A DNA stretch of 64,000 nt from VFMC01 sp046331225 (GCA_046331225.1 JAXLRF010000005.1:310001-374000), one strand, 5' to 3'; shown: positions 31,944-41,259, numbered from the stretch's first letter. The notes: generated by a model from the sequence alone, not told the origin. Numbers and translations are program-made.

Positions 31944-34424
31944 TCAGCCGGCCCAGGCGGCCTTGCCGAGCTCGACGGGCGAGATCAGCGCGGGGTGCGT
32001 CGGCACCACGCGGACGGTGAACCCGTACGGGCCCGCCGCGTCGACGCGGTAGGTGCACGAGTAGCGGTCGTCGCCGTCGTGGTGCATCGAGATCGACTGC
32101 GGCCGACCGACGAACTCGCCGGTCTGATCGGTCGAGCCGTGCAGCAGCTGCACGTCGACGTCGCTCGCCGACAACCCGTCGAGCTGCACCGTCGCCGATG
32201 CCGAGCGCTCGTCGCCCTCGTGCGCGGCACCCGTGTCGCCGTCGACGGACGTGATCTGCACATGACCCCAGCTCGAACCGACACGCGCCTTCCACGAGGC
32301 GAGTGAGCGGGCCTGCGCCCAGTCGCCCGCCGAGGTGGCGGTGGCACTCGCGGCGGCCGGCTCGTACAGCTCGGTGACGTAGTCGCGCACCATGCGGGCC
32401 GCGGTGACGAACGGGCCGAGCGAGGTCCAGTTGTGCTTCATCGCGTCGATCCAGCCGTGCGGCACGCCGTGCGCGTCGCGCTGGTAGAAGAGCGGCACGA
32501 TCTCGCGCTCGAGCAGTCCGAACAGGCTGGTGGCCTCGCGGCTGTCGCGGCGCCCGGTGTCGGGATCGTCGTCGGCCGAGGCGATCGCCCAGCCGTTCGC
32601 GCCGTCGAAGCACTCGTCCCACCAGCCGTCGAGGATGCTGCAGTTGAGCGCACCGTTGAGCGCGGCCTTCATGCCGCTGGTGCCGCAGGCCTCGAGCGGT
32701 CGGCGCGGGTTGTTGAGCCACACGTCGCAGCCGTGGTACATCAACCGAGCGACGGCCATGTCGTAGTCGGGGACGAACACGAACCGGTGGCCGACGTCGA
32801 GGTGCCGGGCGAACAGCTCGATGTCGCGGATCATGTCCTTGCCGGGCTGGTCGGCGGGGTGGGCCTTGCCGGCGAACACGAACTGCACCGGCCGGTCGGC
32901 GCTGAGCAGCAGCTCGCGCAGACGGTCGGGCTGCGAGAGCAGCAGGGTGGCGCGCTTGTAGGTGGCGAATCGGCGCGCGAAACCGATGGTGAGCGCGTCG
33001 GGGTCGAGCAGCGCGTCACCGAGGCGCGACCGCACGAACTCGACCAGCTCGGCGCGGCCGACGCGGCGTGCCGCCCAGATCTCGTCGTCGGGAGCCGACT
33101 CGACGCCCTTCCACGATGCCGCGTCAGCACCGTCCCACACGCCGCCGACCGAGCGGCGCAGGATCGCGTCGATCGGATCGCTCACCCACGTGTGTGCGTG
33201 CACGCCGTTGGTGATCGCCCCGATCGGCACCTCGTCGACGGGGATGTCGGGCCAGAGGCCGGCGAACATCTCGCGGCTCACGGCGCCGTGCAGTTGGGCG
33301 ACGCCGTTCGACCGGCCGCCGAGGCGCAGACCCATGACCGCCATGTTGAACCGGCTGTCGTCGGGTTCGTCGGCGCGGTGCCCGAGGCTCATCAGCGTGT
33401 CGAAGTCGGTGCCGCACGCCGTGGCGAAGGCACCGAAGTACTTCTCCATCAGGCCGCGTTCGAAGCGGTCGATGCCGGCGGGCACCGGGGTGTGGGTGGT
33501 GAACACGCCGCCGGCGCGCACCGCCTCGACGGCCTCGGCGAAGGTGAGCGGGGCGTTGCCGGTCTCGCCGGACACGAGTTCGCGGATGCGCTCGAGCGAC
33601 AGGAAGCCGGCGTGACCCTCGTTGGTGTGGAACACCTCCGGCTGCAGCCCGAGTGCGCGCAGCACGCGCACGCCGCCGATGCCGAGCACCATCTCCTGGC
33701 GCAGGCGGTGTTCGGCGTCGCCGCCGTAGAGGCGGTTGGTGATGTCGGCGCCCTCGGGGCTGTTGCCGTCGACGGCGGTGTCGAGCAGGTAGAGCTTCAC
33801 GCGGCCGACCTCGACCTGCCAGGCGCGCACCTGCACGGGATCGCCGGCGATGTCGACGGTGACGACGACGCCGGTGTCGGTGATCGCGAGGCCGCTCGTG
33901 TCGAGACGCGGGAAGCGCTCCTCCTGGTAGCCGTCGGCGTTGAGCCGCTGACGGAAGTAGCCCTCGGCGTAGAGCAGACCGATCGCGACGAGCGGCACGC
34001 CGAGGTCGCTGGTGGCCTTCAGGTGGTCGCCGGCGAGCACGCCGAGGCCGCCGCTGTACTGCGGCAGGGTCTCGCTGATGCCGAATTCGGGCGAGAAGTA
34101 GGCGACGAGGTGCAGTGGGCTGTCGGCGCGGCTCTGGAACCAGCGGGGCTCGTCGAGCGCGGCGCGCAGCCGTGCCTCGGCCTGGCGGGTCTCCTCGACG
34201 ATGCCGGCGTCGGCGGCGAGCTCGGCCCACCGCTCGGGCTCGATCGAGGCGAGCAGGCGCAGCGGGTCGTTGCCCGACGCGGCCCACTGTGCCGGGTCGA
34301 GCCGCTCGAAGAGGTGCTTGGTGTCCCGGTCCCAGGTCCAGTGCAGGTTGGTGGCGAGCTCGCGCAGCGCTTCGAGCGCGGGCGGGATCGCGGGCACGAC
34401 GGTGAAGTGTCGGACGGCACGCAT
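31944..34424 (-). CDS. glgP: Alpha-glucan (glycogen) phosphorylase, GT35
   Basis: 826 residues. Releases glucose-1-phosphate from glycogen or maltodextrin ends, using PLP. It belongs to the shorter bacterial branch: N-terminal ATNLHWTWDRDTKHLF, AYFSPEFGISETLPQYSGGL, and the PLP-lysine motif ACGTSGMKAALNGALN. ATG 34424 is selected by TACCCT 8 nt upstream; the frame continues 24 codons further. The gene adjoins a GT4 synthase and branching enzyme, forming a glycogen turnover locus. A cluster of GTGGAA boxes lies upstream, one of them directly beside the -10, suggesting regulated transcription. Confidence 0.95.
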   Translation of the reverse strand: MRAVRHFTVVPAIPPALEALRELATNLHWTWDRDTKHLFERLDPAQWAASGNDPLRLLASIEPERWAELAADAGIVEETRQAEARLRAALDEPRWFQSRADSPLHLVAYFSPEFGISETLPQYSGGLGVLAGDHLKATSDLGVPLVAIGLLYAEGYFRQRLNADGYQEERFPRLDTSGLAITDTGVVVTVDIAGDPVQVRAWQVEVGRVKLYLLDTAVDGNSPEGADITNRLYGGDAEHRLRQEMVLGIGGVRVLRALGLQPEVFHTNEGHAGFLSLERIRELVSGETGNAPLTFAEAVEAVRAGGVFTTHTPVPAGIDRFERGLMEKYFGAFATACGTDFDTLMSLGHRADEPDDSRFNMAVMGLRLGGRSNGVAQLHGAVSREMFAGLWPDIPVDEVPIGAITNGVHAHTWVSDPIDAILRRSVGGVWDGADAASWKGVESAPDDEIWAARRVGRAELVEFVRSRLGDALLDPDALTIGFARRFATYKRATLLLSQPDRLRELLLSADRPVQFVFAGKAHPADQPGKDMIRDIELFARHLDVGHRFVFVPDYDMAVARLMYHGCDVWLNNPRRPLEACGTSGMKAALNGALNCSILDGWWDECFDGANGWAIASADDDPDTGRRDSREATSLFGLLEREIVPLFYQRDAHGVPHGWIDAMKHNWTSLGPFVTAARMVRDYVTELYEPAAASATATSAGDWAQARSLASWKARVGSSWGHVQITSVDGDTGAAHEGDERSASATVQLDGLSASDVDVQLLHGSTDQTGEFVGRPQSISMHHDGDDRYSCTYRVDAAGPYGFTVRVVPTHPALISPVELGKAAWAG

Positions 34425-34432
34425 GGCCACCG

Positions 34433-34438
34433 AGGGTA
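34433..34438 (-). promoter_or_regulatory. -10 element of glgP
   Basis: TACCCT on the minus strand, 8 nt before ATG 34424. A GTGGAA box (34439-34444) abuts it directly. Confidence 0.55.
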
Positions 34439-34614
34439 GTGGAACGTCCGGACCCTGCTCGTCAAGAGCGTGTGAAGAGTGTCGGAAGATGCGCACGGAC
34501 CGTGGTCGCCGGGAGTCGGTGCGACGACCCGGGCCATGTCATGAAAGTGTGTCTGAGCAGGGACGACGCGCCAGCAAACGCGGCCTGTGGTCGAGACGCG
34601 ACCCGCCGCATGTG

Positions 34615-34683
34615 GTGGAAAGACGTGGAACGAAGTGGAAGACGTGACGGAAATCCGAGCCATTTCCACGGAGGACGTGGAAA
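34615..34683. promoter_or_regulatory. Cluster of GTGGAA operator-like boxes upstream of glgP
   Basis: GTGGAA at 34615, 34625 and 34635 has exact 10-bp spacing (one helical turn). It is followed by the perfect inverted pair TTTCCAC-N7-GTGGAAA (34663-34683). A further GTGGAA lies at 34439-34444 next to the glgP -10. The rest of the gap 34425-34696 shows no gene. The arrangement suggests cooperative binding by an unknown regulator. Confidence 0.5.
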
Positions 34684-34696
34684 CCGCGCCCTCCGT

Positions 34697-35857
34697 TCAC
34701 CGTCGCGCGTGCTCGTACACCTGCGCGGTGGTGGCCGCGATCGCGTCCCACGTGTAGTGCTCGGCGATCAGCGTCGCCGCCGTGGCCGTCATCGAACCGG
34801 CCAGCCCCGAGTCGGTGAGCACCGACTCGATCCGGCCGGCGAGGTCGTGGTGGTTGCCCGGCTCGAACAACAGGCCGGCGCCCGTGCCCTCGACGATCTC
34901 GGCCAGCCCGCCGGTGCGCGCCACGATCGTCGGCGCGCCCGCCGCCATGCCCTCGAGCGCCACGATGCCGAACGGCTCGTAGAGCGAGGGGATGATCACG
35001 CACCCGGCCCGCTGCAGGATCGCGCGCAGGTCGTCGTCGGGCACGAAGCCCGCCAGGTCGACGATGTCGGTGACGCCCTCGACGTCGATCTGTGTCTGCA
35101 GCTCGGGCAGGTAGCTGCCGCGGCCGGCGATGATCGCGCGCACCTCGGGCAACCGCTGGCGCAGTTCGGCGATCGCCCGCACCAGCACCTGGAACCCCTT
35201 CTCGTACTGCACGCGGCCCCACGCCACCACCAGCGGCTCGCGGGCGGGCGGCGTGCCGTTCAGCTGCCAGAGCGCCGGGTCGACCCCGTTGGGGACGAGG
35301 TGCACCTTGTCGCTCGGCAGCTCGAAGCCGCTCACCACTTCGCGCACCATGAATCGAGAACAGGCGATCACCTCTCGCGCCTGGTACGTGAGCCACCACT
35401 CGACCGCGTTGATCGCAGCCGGCATGCCCGGCGGCACGTGCCCACCGTGCCGCCCGCGTTCGGTGGCGTGGATGGTGGCCACGAGCGGCAACCCCCACAA
35501 CGACTTCAGCGTGTCGCCCGCCCACGCGACCAGCCAGTCGTGCGCGTGCACGACGTCGGGCCGCCACGACCCGAGCTTGGCCGCGACCCCGACCAACTGG
35601 TGGTTGGCCGAGGCCATGCGGGCGACCAGATCGCCCTCGGGCAACCACGGCAGATCGGCCGACGCTCGCAGCACGCGCACCCCGTCGACCACCTCGTCGT
35701 CGGGCACGGCGGGCGAACCGGGCTCGTGGCGCTGCAGCGTGCAGACGACCACCTCGTGACCGCCGCGGACCATCGCCCGTGCGAGGCCGTCGACGTGGGC
35801 GGCGATCCCGCCGACGACGAACGGCGGGTACTCCCAGGACAGCATGAGCACGCGCAT
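34697..35857 (-). CDS. Glycosyltransferase family 4, probable glycogen synthase / maltose-1-phosphate synthase
   Basis: 386-residue GT-B glycosyltransferase, the length of actinobacterial GlgM/GlgA (about 387). N-terminal MRVLMLSWEYPPFVVGGIAA with the glycine loop, HAHDWL acceptor-side motif, and the C-terminal nucleotide-sugar site SLYEPFGIVALEGMAAGAPT with the E-x7-E pair. In related actinobacteria this enzyme makes maltose-1-phosphate or elongates glucan from ADP-glucose; which applies here is not decidable. ATG 35857 is set by TACGGT 7 nt upstream; GTG 35866 is in frame. Diverges from glgB. Confidence 0.86.
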   Translation of the reverse strand: MRVLMLSWEYPPFVVGGIAAHVDGLARAMVRGGHEVVVCTLQRHEPGSPAVPDDEVVDGVRVLRASADLPWLPEGDLVARMASANHQLVGVAAKLGSWRPDVVHAHDWLVAWAGDTLKSLWGLPLVATIHATERGRHGGHVPPGMPAAINAVEWWLTYQAREVIACSRFMVREVVSGFELPSDKVHLVPNGVDPALWQLNGTPPAREPLVVAWGRVQYEKGFQVLVRAIAELRQRLPEVRAIIAGRGSYLPELQTQIDVEGVTDIVDLAGFVPDDDLRAILQRAGCVIIPSLYEPFGIVALEGMAAGAPTIVARTGGLAEIVEGTGAGLLFEPGNHHDLAGRIESVLTDSGLAGSMTATAATLIAEHYTWDAIAATTAQVYEHARR

Positions 35858-35864
35858 CGATCGC

Positions 35865-35931
35865 ACCGTAACGCGGCGGGGTCCCCCGCCGGGGTGCGCA
35901 CGGGACGGGGGCCCGCGGGATCACCTACGCT
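35865..35931. promoter_or_regulatory. Divergent -10 elements of the GT4 and glgB genes
   Basis: TACGGT on the minus strand (35865-35870) is 7 nt from ATG 35857. TACGCT on the plus strand (35926-35931) is 7 nt from GTG 35939. The intervening 55 bp are GC-rich with a CCCCCGCCGGGG tract. Confidence 0.55.
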
Positions 35932-35938
35932 CGGGGTC

Positions 35939-37804
35939 GTGCTGCTCCAGGACCTCGACCTGTACCTCCTCGGCGAAGGGACGCACCGACGCCTCTGGGA
36001 CGTGCTCGGCGCCGTCGAGCTCGACGACGCCACCGTGCGCTTCGCGGTGTGGGCGCCCAATGCTCGAGGCGTCGAGGTGATCGGCGACTTCAACGGCTGG
36101 ACCCCGCAGGCGCTCGCACCGCAGGGCAGCTCGGGCGTGTGGGCGTTCGTCAGCCCCGACGCGAAGCCCGGCCACCGCTACAAGTACCTCGTGCACGGCG
36201 CCGACGGTCGCACGGTGATGAAGGCCGACCCGATGGCCCGGGCCGCCGAGATGCCGCCGTCCGACGCGAGCATCGTCACCGGTCGCGCCGGCTACGACTG
36301 GGGCGACGAGACGTGGCTCGAACGTCGCCGGGCGCTCGCCGAGGGCGAGCGGCAGCCGATGCGGGTGTACGAGGTGCACCTCGGCTCGTGGCGCTACGAC
36401 CTGAAGGACTACCGGTCGATCGCCGACTCGCTCGCCGATCACGTGAGTTCGCTCGGCTTCACCCATGTCGAGCTGCTGCCCGTCGCCGAACACCCCTTCG
36501 GTGGCTCGTGGGGCTACCAGGTGACCGGCTACTACGCCCCCACGGCGCGTTTCGGTTCGCCCGACGACTTCCGCTACCTGGTGGACACGCTGCACCGGCG
36601 CGGCATCGGTGTGATCCTCGACTGGGTGCCGGCCCACTTCCCCAAGGACGAGTGGAGCCTCGCCCGCTTCGACGGCACCGCGCTGTACGAGCACGCCGAC
36701 CCCCGCCAGGGCGAGCACCCCGACTGGGGCACCTACGTCTTCAACTACGGCCGCACCGAGGTGCGCAACTTCCTCGTCGCCAACGCCCTGTACTGGGTCG
36801 ACGAGTTCCACATCGACGGCCTGCGGGTCGACGCGGTGGCGAGCATGCTGTACCTCGACTACTCGCGCAAGGACGGCGAGTGGGTGCCCAACCAGTACGG
36901 CGGTCGCGAGAACCTCGAGGCGATCGAGTTCCTGCGCCAGGTGAACGGCATCGTGCACCACGAGTTCCCGGGCGTGATGACGATCGCCGAGGAGAGCACC
37001 TCGTGGCCGAAGGTGACGCACCCCGCCGAGTACGCCGGCCTCGGCTTCAGCCACAAGTGGAACATGGGCTGGATGCACGACACGCTCGGCTACCTGAAGA
37101 ACGATCCGGTGTACCGCCGCTGGCACCACCGCGACCTCACCTTCGGTCTGCTCTACGCGTTCAGCGAGCGCTTCGTGCTGCCGCTCAGTCACGACGAGGT
37201 CGTGCACGGCAAGGGCAGCCTGCTCGCCAAGATGGCCGGCGACGACTGGCAGCGGTTCGCGAACCTGCGCGCCCTGTACGGCTGGATGTGGGCGCTGCCC
37301 GGTGCGCCGCTGGTGTTCATGGGCGCCGAGCTCGCCGCGTGGACCGAGTGGAACGACGCCGGTGGGCTGCCGTGGCACCTGCTCGACCACGCCGCGCACC
37401 GTGGCACTCGCGACCTGCTCGCCGCGGTGAACCACGCGGCCGACGAGTGGCCCGCGGTGTGGGAGCGCGACGACGAGGCCGGCGGCTTCCAGTGGCTCGA
37501 CGCCGACGACGCCGACTCGTCGATCTACGGGTTCCTCCGCTGGGCGGTCGACGGCAACCACGCGGTCGCCTGCGTCGCGAACTTCACACCGGTGCCGCGC
37601 GCGGGGTACCGCGTCGGTGTGCCGTGGGCCGGCACGTGGGAGGTCGTGGTCGACACCGACGCCGCAGGATTCGGCGGCAGCGGGTTCGCCGGTGGCCGGG
37701 CCGCGATCGAGGCCGAGGCCACGCCGTGGCAGGGGCAGCCGTGCTCGGCGCTCGTCGACCTGCCCCCGCTCGCCACCGTGTGGGTCGCGCGTCACCGTCC
37801 CTGA
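35939..37804 (+). CDS. glgB: 1,4-alpha-glucan branching enzyme, GH13
   Basis: 621 residues. Introduces alpha-1,6 branches into glycogen. N-terminal CBM48 (VRFAVWAPNARGVEVIGDFN), then the (beta/alpha)8 barrel with YEVHLGSWR, GSWGYQVTGYYAPTARFG, the nucleophile region DGLRVDAVASMLYLDYSR, acid/base IAEESTSWP and the PLSHDEVVHGKGS motif, then a C-terminal beta domain. The catalytic set is complete. It lacks the extra N-terminal module of longer (about 730-residue) enzymes. GTG 35939 is fixed by TACGCT 7 nt upstream. Confidence 0.96.
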   Translation: MLLQDLDLYLLGEGTHRRLWDVLGAVELDDATVRFAVWAPNARGVEVIGDFNGWTPQALAPQGSSGVWAFVSPDAKPGHRYKYLVHGADGRTVMKADPMARAAEMPPSDASIVTGRAGYDWGDETWLERRRALAEGERQPMRVYEVHLGSWRYDLKDYRSIADSLADHVSSLGFTHVELLPVAEHPFGGSWGYQVTGYYAPTARFGSPDDFRYLVDTLHRRGIGVILDWVPAHFPKDEWSLARFDGTALYEHADPRQGEHPDWGTYVFNYGRTEVRNFLVANALYWVDEFHIDGLRVDAVASMLYLDYSRKDGEWVPNQYGGRENLEAIEFLRQVNGIVHHEFPGVMTIAEESTSWPKVTHPAEYAGLGFSHKWNMGWMHDTLGYLKNDPVYRRWHHRDLTFGLLYAFSERFVLPLSHDEVVHGKGSLLAKMAGDDWQRFANLRALYGWMWALPGAPLVFMGAELAAWTEWNDAGGLPWHLLDHAAHRGTRDLLAAVNHAADEWPAVWERDDEAGGFQWLDADDADSSIYGFLRWAVDGNHAVACVANFTPVPRAGYRVGVPWAGTWEVVVDTDAAGFGGSGFAGGRAAIEAEATPWQGQPCSALVDLPPLATVWVARHRP

Positions 37805-37838
37805 GCCCCGCACCCTCGACGTCCTCTCGGCGGCTCTC

Positions 37839-38564
37839 GTGATCGATCCCCGTGCCGCGTGGCGCGATCCAGCGCTGCGCCCAGCGTTCAACGCGAGCAT
37901 CACCCTCGGTCTGGCGATCGGGGTGTTCGGTCTGTCGTTCGGTGTGGGAGCCGTGAGTGCGGGCGCCTCGGTGGCGCAGGCGTGTGCCATGTCGCTGCTG
38001 GTGTTCACCGGCGCGTCGCAGCTGTCGGCCGTGAGCGTCATCGGTGCCGGCGGCAGCATGGCCTCGGCGCTGGGCGGCGCGCTCGTGCTGGCCGCGCGCA
38101 ACGGTGTGTACGCGTTGACGATGGGCCGTCGCGTGCAGGGGCGGATGGGCACGCGGCTGGTCGCCGCGCAGCTGACGATCGACGAGTCGACCGCGATGTC
38201 GCTCGCACAGGACGACCCGGTCGCGCAGCGAGCCGCGTTCTGGATCACCGGCGTCACGGTCTACGTGTTCTGGAACCTGTCGACGCTCGTCGGCGCGTTG
38301 ATCGGCTCGGCGATCGACCCCGTGGCCTTCGGGCTCGACGCCGCCTTCCCGGCGGCCTACGTGTTCATGGTGTGGCCGCAGTTGCGCACCGAGCGGGGGC
38401 GGCTGGCCGCCGCCGTCGGGTCGGTGCTGTGCCTGGTGCTCGTGCCGTTCCTGCCGGTGGGCGTGCCGATCCTGTGCGCGGCGCTGGGCGTGTTGGTGGG
38501 CGTGCCGGCCGATCCGGCGCACCCGCAGCTCGACCGGAACGCCGGATCCGGAGCGGTGTCGTGA
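37839..38564 (+). CDS. azlC: AzlC-family branched-chain amino-acid exporter, large subunit
   Basis: 241-residue inner-membrane protein with about seven helices. The ITLGLAIGVFGLSFGVGAVS start and SLLVFTGASQLSAVSVIGAG segment are typical of AzlC/YgaZ, which together with AzlD/YgaH exports branched-chain amino acids or their analogues. The TIDESTAMSLAQ loop is conserved. GTG 37839 is the first sensible start after glgB; the ribosome site is weak. The stop overlaps the azlD start (GTGA at 38561). Confidence 0.88.
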   Translation: MIDPRAAWRDPALRPAFNASITLGLAIGVFGLSFGVGAVSAGASVAQACAMSLLVFTGASQLSAVSVIGAGGSMASALGGALVLAARNGVYALTMGRRVQGRMGTRLVAAQLTIDESTAMSLAQDDPVAQRAAFWITGVTVYVFWNLSTLVGALIGSAIDPVAFGLDAAFPAAYVFMVWPQLRTERGRLAAAVGSVLCLVLVPFLPVGVPILCAALGVLVGVPADPAHPQLDRNAGSGAVS

Positions 38565-38869
38565 CCTGGACGCTCGTCGTCGTGCTCGCCGTCGGGGCGT
38601 TCGCGTTCAAGTCGATCGGGTTCTTCCTGCTCGCCGGGCGCTCGTTGCCACCCGTGGTCGACCGGTGCCTCGCGCTCATCCCCGCCGCACTGGTGGCGGC
38701 GCTCGTGGCGAAGGACACCTTCAGCAGCGGTCAGCACCTGGCGATCGACGCACGCGTGCTGGGCGTGGGTGCCGCACTCGTGCTGGTGTGGCGTCGGGCG
38801 CCGTTCGTGGTGGTCGTGGTGGTGGCCGCGATGGCCACCGCGCTCGCCCGCCGGGCGGGCTGGAACTGA
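38561..38869 (+). CDS. azlD: AzlD-family small subunit of branched-chain amino-acid exporter
   Basis: 102 residues with four hydrophobic segments, e.g. TLVVVLAVGAFAFKSIGFFL and ALVLVWRRAPFVVVVVVAA. The mid-protein LALIPAALVAALVAKDTFS motif fits AzlD/YgaH. Translational overlap with azlC supports a two-component exporter. Ends 33 nt from a convergent SRPBCC gene. Confidence 0.87.
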   Translation: MTWTLVVVLAVGAFAFKSIGFFLLAGRSLPPVVDRCLALIPAALVAALVAKDTFSSGQHLAIDARVLGVGAALVLVWRRAPFVVVVVVAAMATALARRAGWN

Positions 38870-38902
38870 CCGAACCGGCCGGAACGGCTCGTCGGCGAGT
38901 GC

Positions 38903-39349
38903 TCAGCCGGCTTCGACCAGCCGGGCGAGCTCGCGCAGGTTGCGGCGCCAGATCGCCTGCAGCACCACCCGGCCACCCACGAACGCACCGATGGGGCCGC
39001 CGAGCCACCACGGGAAGATCAACTCCTCGGCCCACGTGAAGCGGGTGCGGCGGTCGAGGTCGATCGGGGTGAGCGTGAAGCGACCCGTCCCGGTGACGAG
39101 CCCGATGTGGCGCACGCCCATCACCTCACCCGGCACCCATTCGGTGATCTCCATCCGGTCGACCAGCTCGATCGGCCCGACCTTGGTGTCGCACAGGAAC
39201 TCGGTGCCGACACCACGTGTGCGGTCACTGGTGAAGCGGATCGCCACGGCGTCGTGCATCCAGTCGACGTGACGCTCGATGGGCTCGACCACCTCCCAGA
39301 CGCGTGCGACCGGGGCGTCGATCTCGATCGAGACCTGGATGCGTGCCAT
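38903..39349 (-). CDS. SRPBCC-family (START-like) lipid-binding protein
   Basis: 148 residues beginning RIQVSIEIDAPVARVWEVV, the classic first strand and helix of polyketide-cyclase/START-like proteins, continuing with DWMHDAVAIRFTSDRTRGVG and ending in the long C-terminal helix VVLQAIWRRNLRELARLVE. These bind hydrophobic ligands in a central cavity; ligand unknown. ATG 39349 is the first residue of the conserved fold. 37 nt downstream of galT on the same strand, so possibly co-transcribed. Confidence 0.82.
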   Translation of the reverse strand: MARIQVSIEIDAPVARVWEVVEPIERHVDWMHDAVAIRFTSDRTRGVGTEFLCDTKVGPIELVDRMEITEWVPGEVMGVRHIGLVTGTGRFTLTPIDLDRRTRFTWAEELIFPWWLGGPIGAFVGGRVVLQAIWRRNLRELARLVEAG

Positions 39350-39386
39350 CGCCGTCGGGCCGGTCTGGGCGGCGTGCTCGCCGCGA

Positions 39387-40370
39387 TCAGGCGTGGACGG
39401 CGACGTCGCGCAGGTGCGCGGCGGCCGTCTCGGGCGGCACGATGTTGATCAGCACGCCCGTGCCCCGCTCGAACCCTGCCGTGGTGACGAGCTTCGGCCA
39501 GATGCTCACGTACCAGTGGAACGCACCGGTGTAGTGGTGCGGGGCGGTGCGGAACACGAGGTTGAACGACACGTCGCCGACGGCCTGGCGCAGGTGCTGC
39601 ACCGAGTCGCGGATCGCGACCCCCATCGCCGCCAGGGTCTGATCGTCGGAGTCGGTGAGGTGCACGTCGTGGCTGCGCGGGATGATCATCATCTCGAACG
39701 GCGAGCCGCTCCAGAACGGGCAGATGCACACCACGTCGTCGTTCGCGAACACCACGCGCTTGCCGTCGACCAGCTCGGCCTCGACGGTGGCGCACAGGAT
39801 GCATCCACCCTCGAACCGGCTGAACCCACGCTGCTCCTCGAGCACCTCGCCCGGCACGAACGGCAGCCCGAGCAGCTGCCCGTGCGGGTGGGCGAGCGAC
39901 GCGCCGGCCTCGCGGCCGTGGTTGATGATCGCCTGGGTGAAGCGCAGGTTGGCGGCCTGGGCGTGCTCGTGGAAGCGACGCTGCAGCACGCGCATGAGAT
40001 CGGCGGCATCGGTGTCGCTCAGCGAGTGCAGGCCACCGTCGTGGTCGGGCGTGTAGACGAACACCTCGTGGATGCCGCTGGCCTCGGCCTCGACGTGCAC
40101 CGGACCGAGGTGGTGCACCGAGAACGGCTCGTCGCCGTAGAACGCCGGATAGAGGTTGGGCACGACGCGCATGCGCCAGCTGCCGCCCTCGTCGAGGCGC
40201 TCGAGCGCCGGAGCGGTCTGCTCCTCGTTGCCGGGACAGAAGGGGCACGGACGGTGCGGCTCGGCCTCGATCTCCTGGATGCGCGGCGCGAAGTCACTGG
40301 GCCGCTCGGCCCGCTCGGCGACGATGGTGACCCATCGGCCGGTGAGGGGATTCAGGCGAAGTTGACTCAC
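39387..40370 (-). CDS. galT: Galactose-1-phosphate uridylyltransferase
   Basis: 327-residue HIT-superfamily enzyme of the Leloir pathway, transferring UMP between UDP-glucose and galactose-1-phosphate. Begins LRLNPLTGRWVTIVAERAER; the zinc-site CPFCPGNE and active-site HPHGQ in GASLAHPHGQLLGLPFVPGE are present. GTG 40370 is used; TAAGGT lies 9 nt upstream and includes the stop codon of the preceding methyltransferase. No galK or galE is adjacent. It may feed glucose-1-phosphate to the nearby glycogen genes (inference). Confidence 0.93.
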   Translation of the reverse strand: MSQLRLNPLTGRWVTIVAERAERPSDFAPRIQEIEAEPHRPCPFCPGNEEQTAPALERLDEGGSWRMRVVPNLYPAFYGDEPFSVHHLGPVHVEAEASGIHEVFVYTPDHDGGLHSLSDTDAADLMRVLQRRFHEHAQAANLRFTQAIINHGREAGASLAHPHGQLLGLPFVPGEVLEEQRGFSRFEGGCILCATVEAELVDGKRVVFANDDVVCICPFWSGSPFEMMIIPRSHDVHLTDSDDQTLAAMGVAIRDSVQHLRQAVGDVSFNLVFRTAPHHYTGAFHWYVSIWPKLVTTAGFERGTGVLINIVPPETAAAHLRDVAVHA

Positions 40371-40382
40371 AGCGGTACCACC

Positions 40383-41225
40383 TTAGAGCGATTGTCCGAG
40401 GGATGTACGAACGCGGCCCGGATTTCGTGCACACGTGTAGACCGTCACATGACGATCGCTCGCGGGTGCGTCGATGGGGTCGGGACGCGAGTCGTCGTGG
40501 CCGTCGGTGGCCTCGTTGCCGCCGTGGAACGGCCGCCGATCGTAGTCGCCCCACCGCTCGCTCACCACGAACCCGGCGGCCGCCGCCATCGCGTCGAGCT
40601 CGGCCGGATCGGCCCAGCGGATCGACCAGGGCCGCAGCCGCACCCCACCCGACTCGGTGATCTCGACGAACTGCCCCTCCGCCGTCTGGGTGGCCGAGTC
40701 GTGCACGCTCGCGCTGAGCACCACCGAATCGACGGTCATCGACCTCACCGTCACCTGCGACCCGCGCGGGTGGTCGGGGTCGTCGCGCGGCACGAACGCC
40801 TCGACGACGAACCGGCCGCCGTCGGGCAGGCGATCGGCCACCCGCTCGAACAGGGCGCACTGTCGTTCGGCGGTCGTGAGGTTGAACACGGTGTTGTACG
40901 CGGCGAGGACCACGTCGAACGGCCCGTCGGGCAGATCGTCGACCATGTCACCCTGCACGCCGACGACGGTCCCGGCGTCGTCGGCCCTGGCCAGGTGGTC
41001 GAGCATGCGGGCGCTCGTGTCGATGCCGACCACCCGCGCGACGCGAGCGGCGAGCGGGATCGCGAGCCGACCGGTGCCGACGCCGAGTTCGAGCACCGAA
41101 CCGTCGGGCCCGGCGAGGTCGGCGACGAAGCCGACCGTGGTGTCGAGATCGGTGATGTCGGCGTACCAGTCGTCGTACACGTCGGCGAACGCGTCGCCGT
41201 AGCTGTCGGATCGGAAGCCCCGCAC
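40383..41225 (-). CDS. SAM-dependent class I methyltransferase
   Basis: 280 residues. Rossmann-like core with motif I VLELGVGTGRLAIPLA, acidic VVGIDTSARML, and FDVVLAAYNTVFNLT. The early DVYDDWYADITD segment is typical of small-molecule methyltransferases of the UbiE/Methyltransf_25 group. GTG 41225 is suggested by GACAAT 6 nt upstream. The C-terminal 30 residues are polar and not conserved. Substrate unknown. It diverges from the cysteine desulfurase gene over only 34 bp. Confidence 0.85.
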   Translation of the reverse strand: MRGFRSDSYGDAFADVYDDWYADITDLDTTVGFVADLAGPDGSVLELGVGTGRLAIPLAARVARVVGIDTSARMLDHLARADDAGTVVGVQGDMVDDLPDGPFDVVLAAYNTVFNLTTAERQCALFERVADRLPDGGRFVVEAFVPRDDPDHPRGSQVTVRSMTVDSVVLSASVHDSATQTAEGQFVEITESGGVRLRPWSIRWADPAELDAMAAAAGFVVSERWGDYDRRPFHGGNEATDGHDDSRPDPIDAPASDRHVTVYTCARNPGRVRTSLGQSL

Positions 41226-41246
41226 CCCCGCATTGTCGCCCGCCGA

Positions 41247-41252
41247 TAGCGT
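41247..41252 (+). promoter_or_regulatory. -10 element of the cysteine desulfurase/mnmA operon
   Basis: TAGCGT, 7 nt before ATG 41260, no Shine-Dalgarno site. Confidence 0.55.
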
Positions 41253-41259
41253 GCGACGC

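Noticed and set aside
34545..34690. Possible small plus-strand gene beginning ATGAAAGTG upstream of the GT4 gene end
   Set aside because: No ribosome site, the frame runs into the opposite-strand glycosyltransferase, and the region is better explained by the GTGGAA box array.
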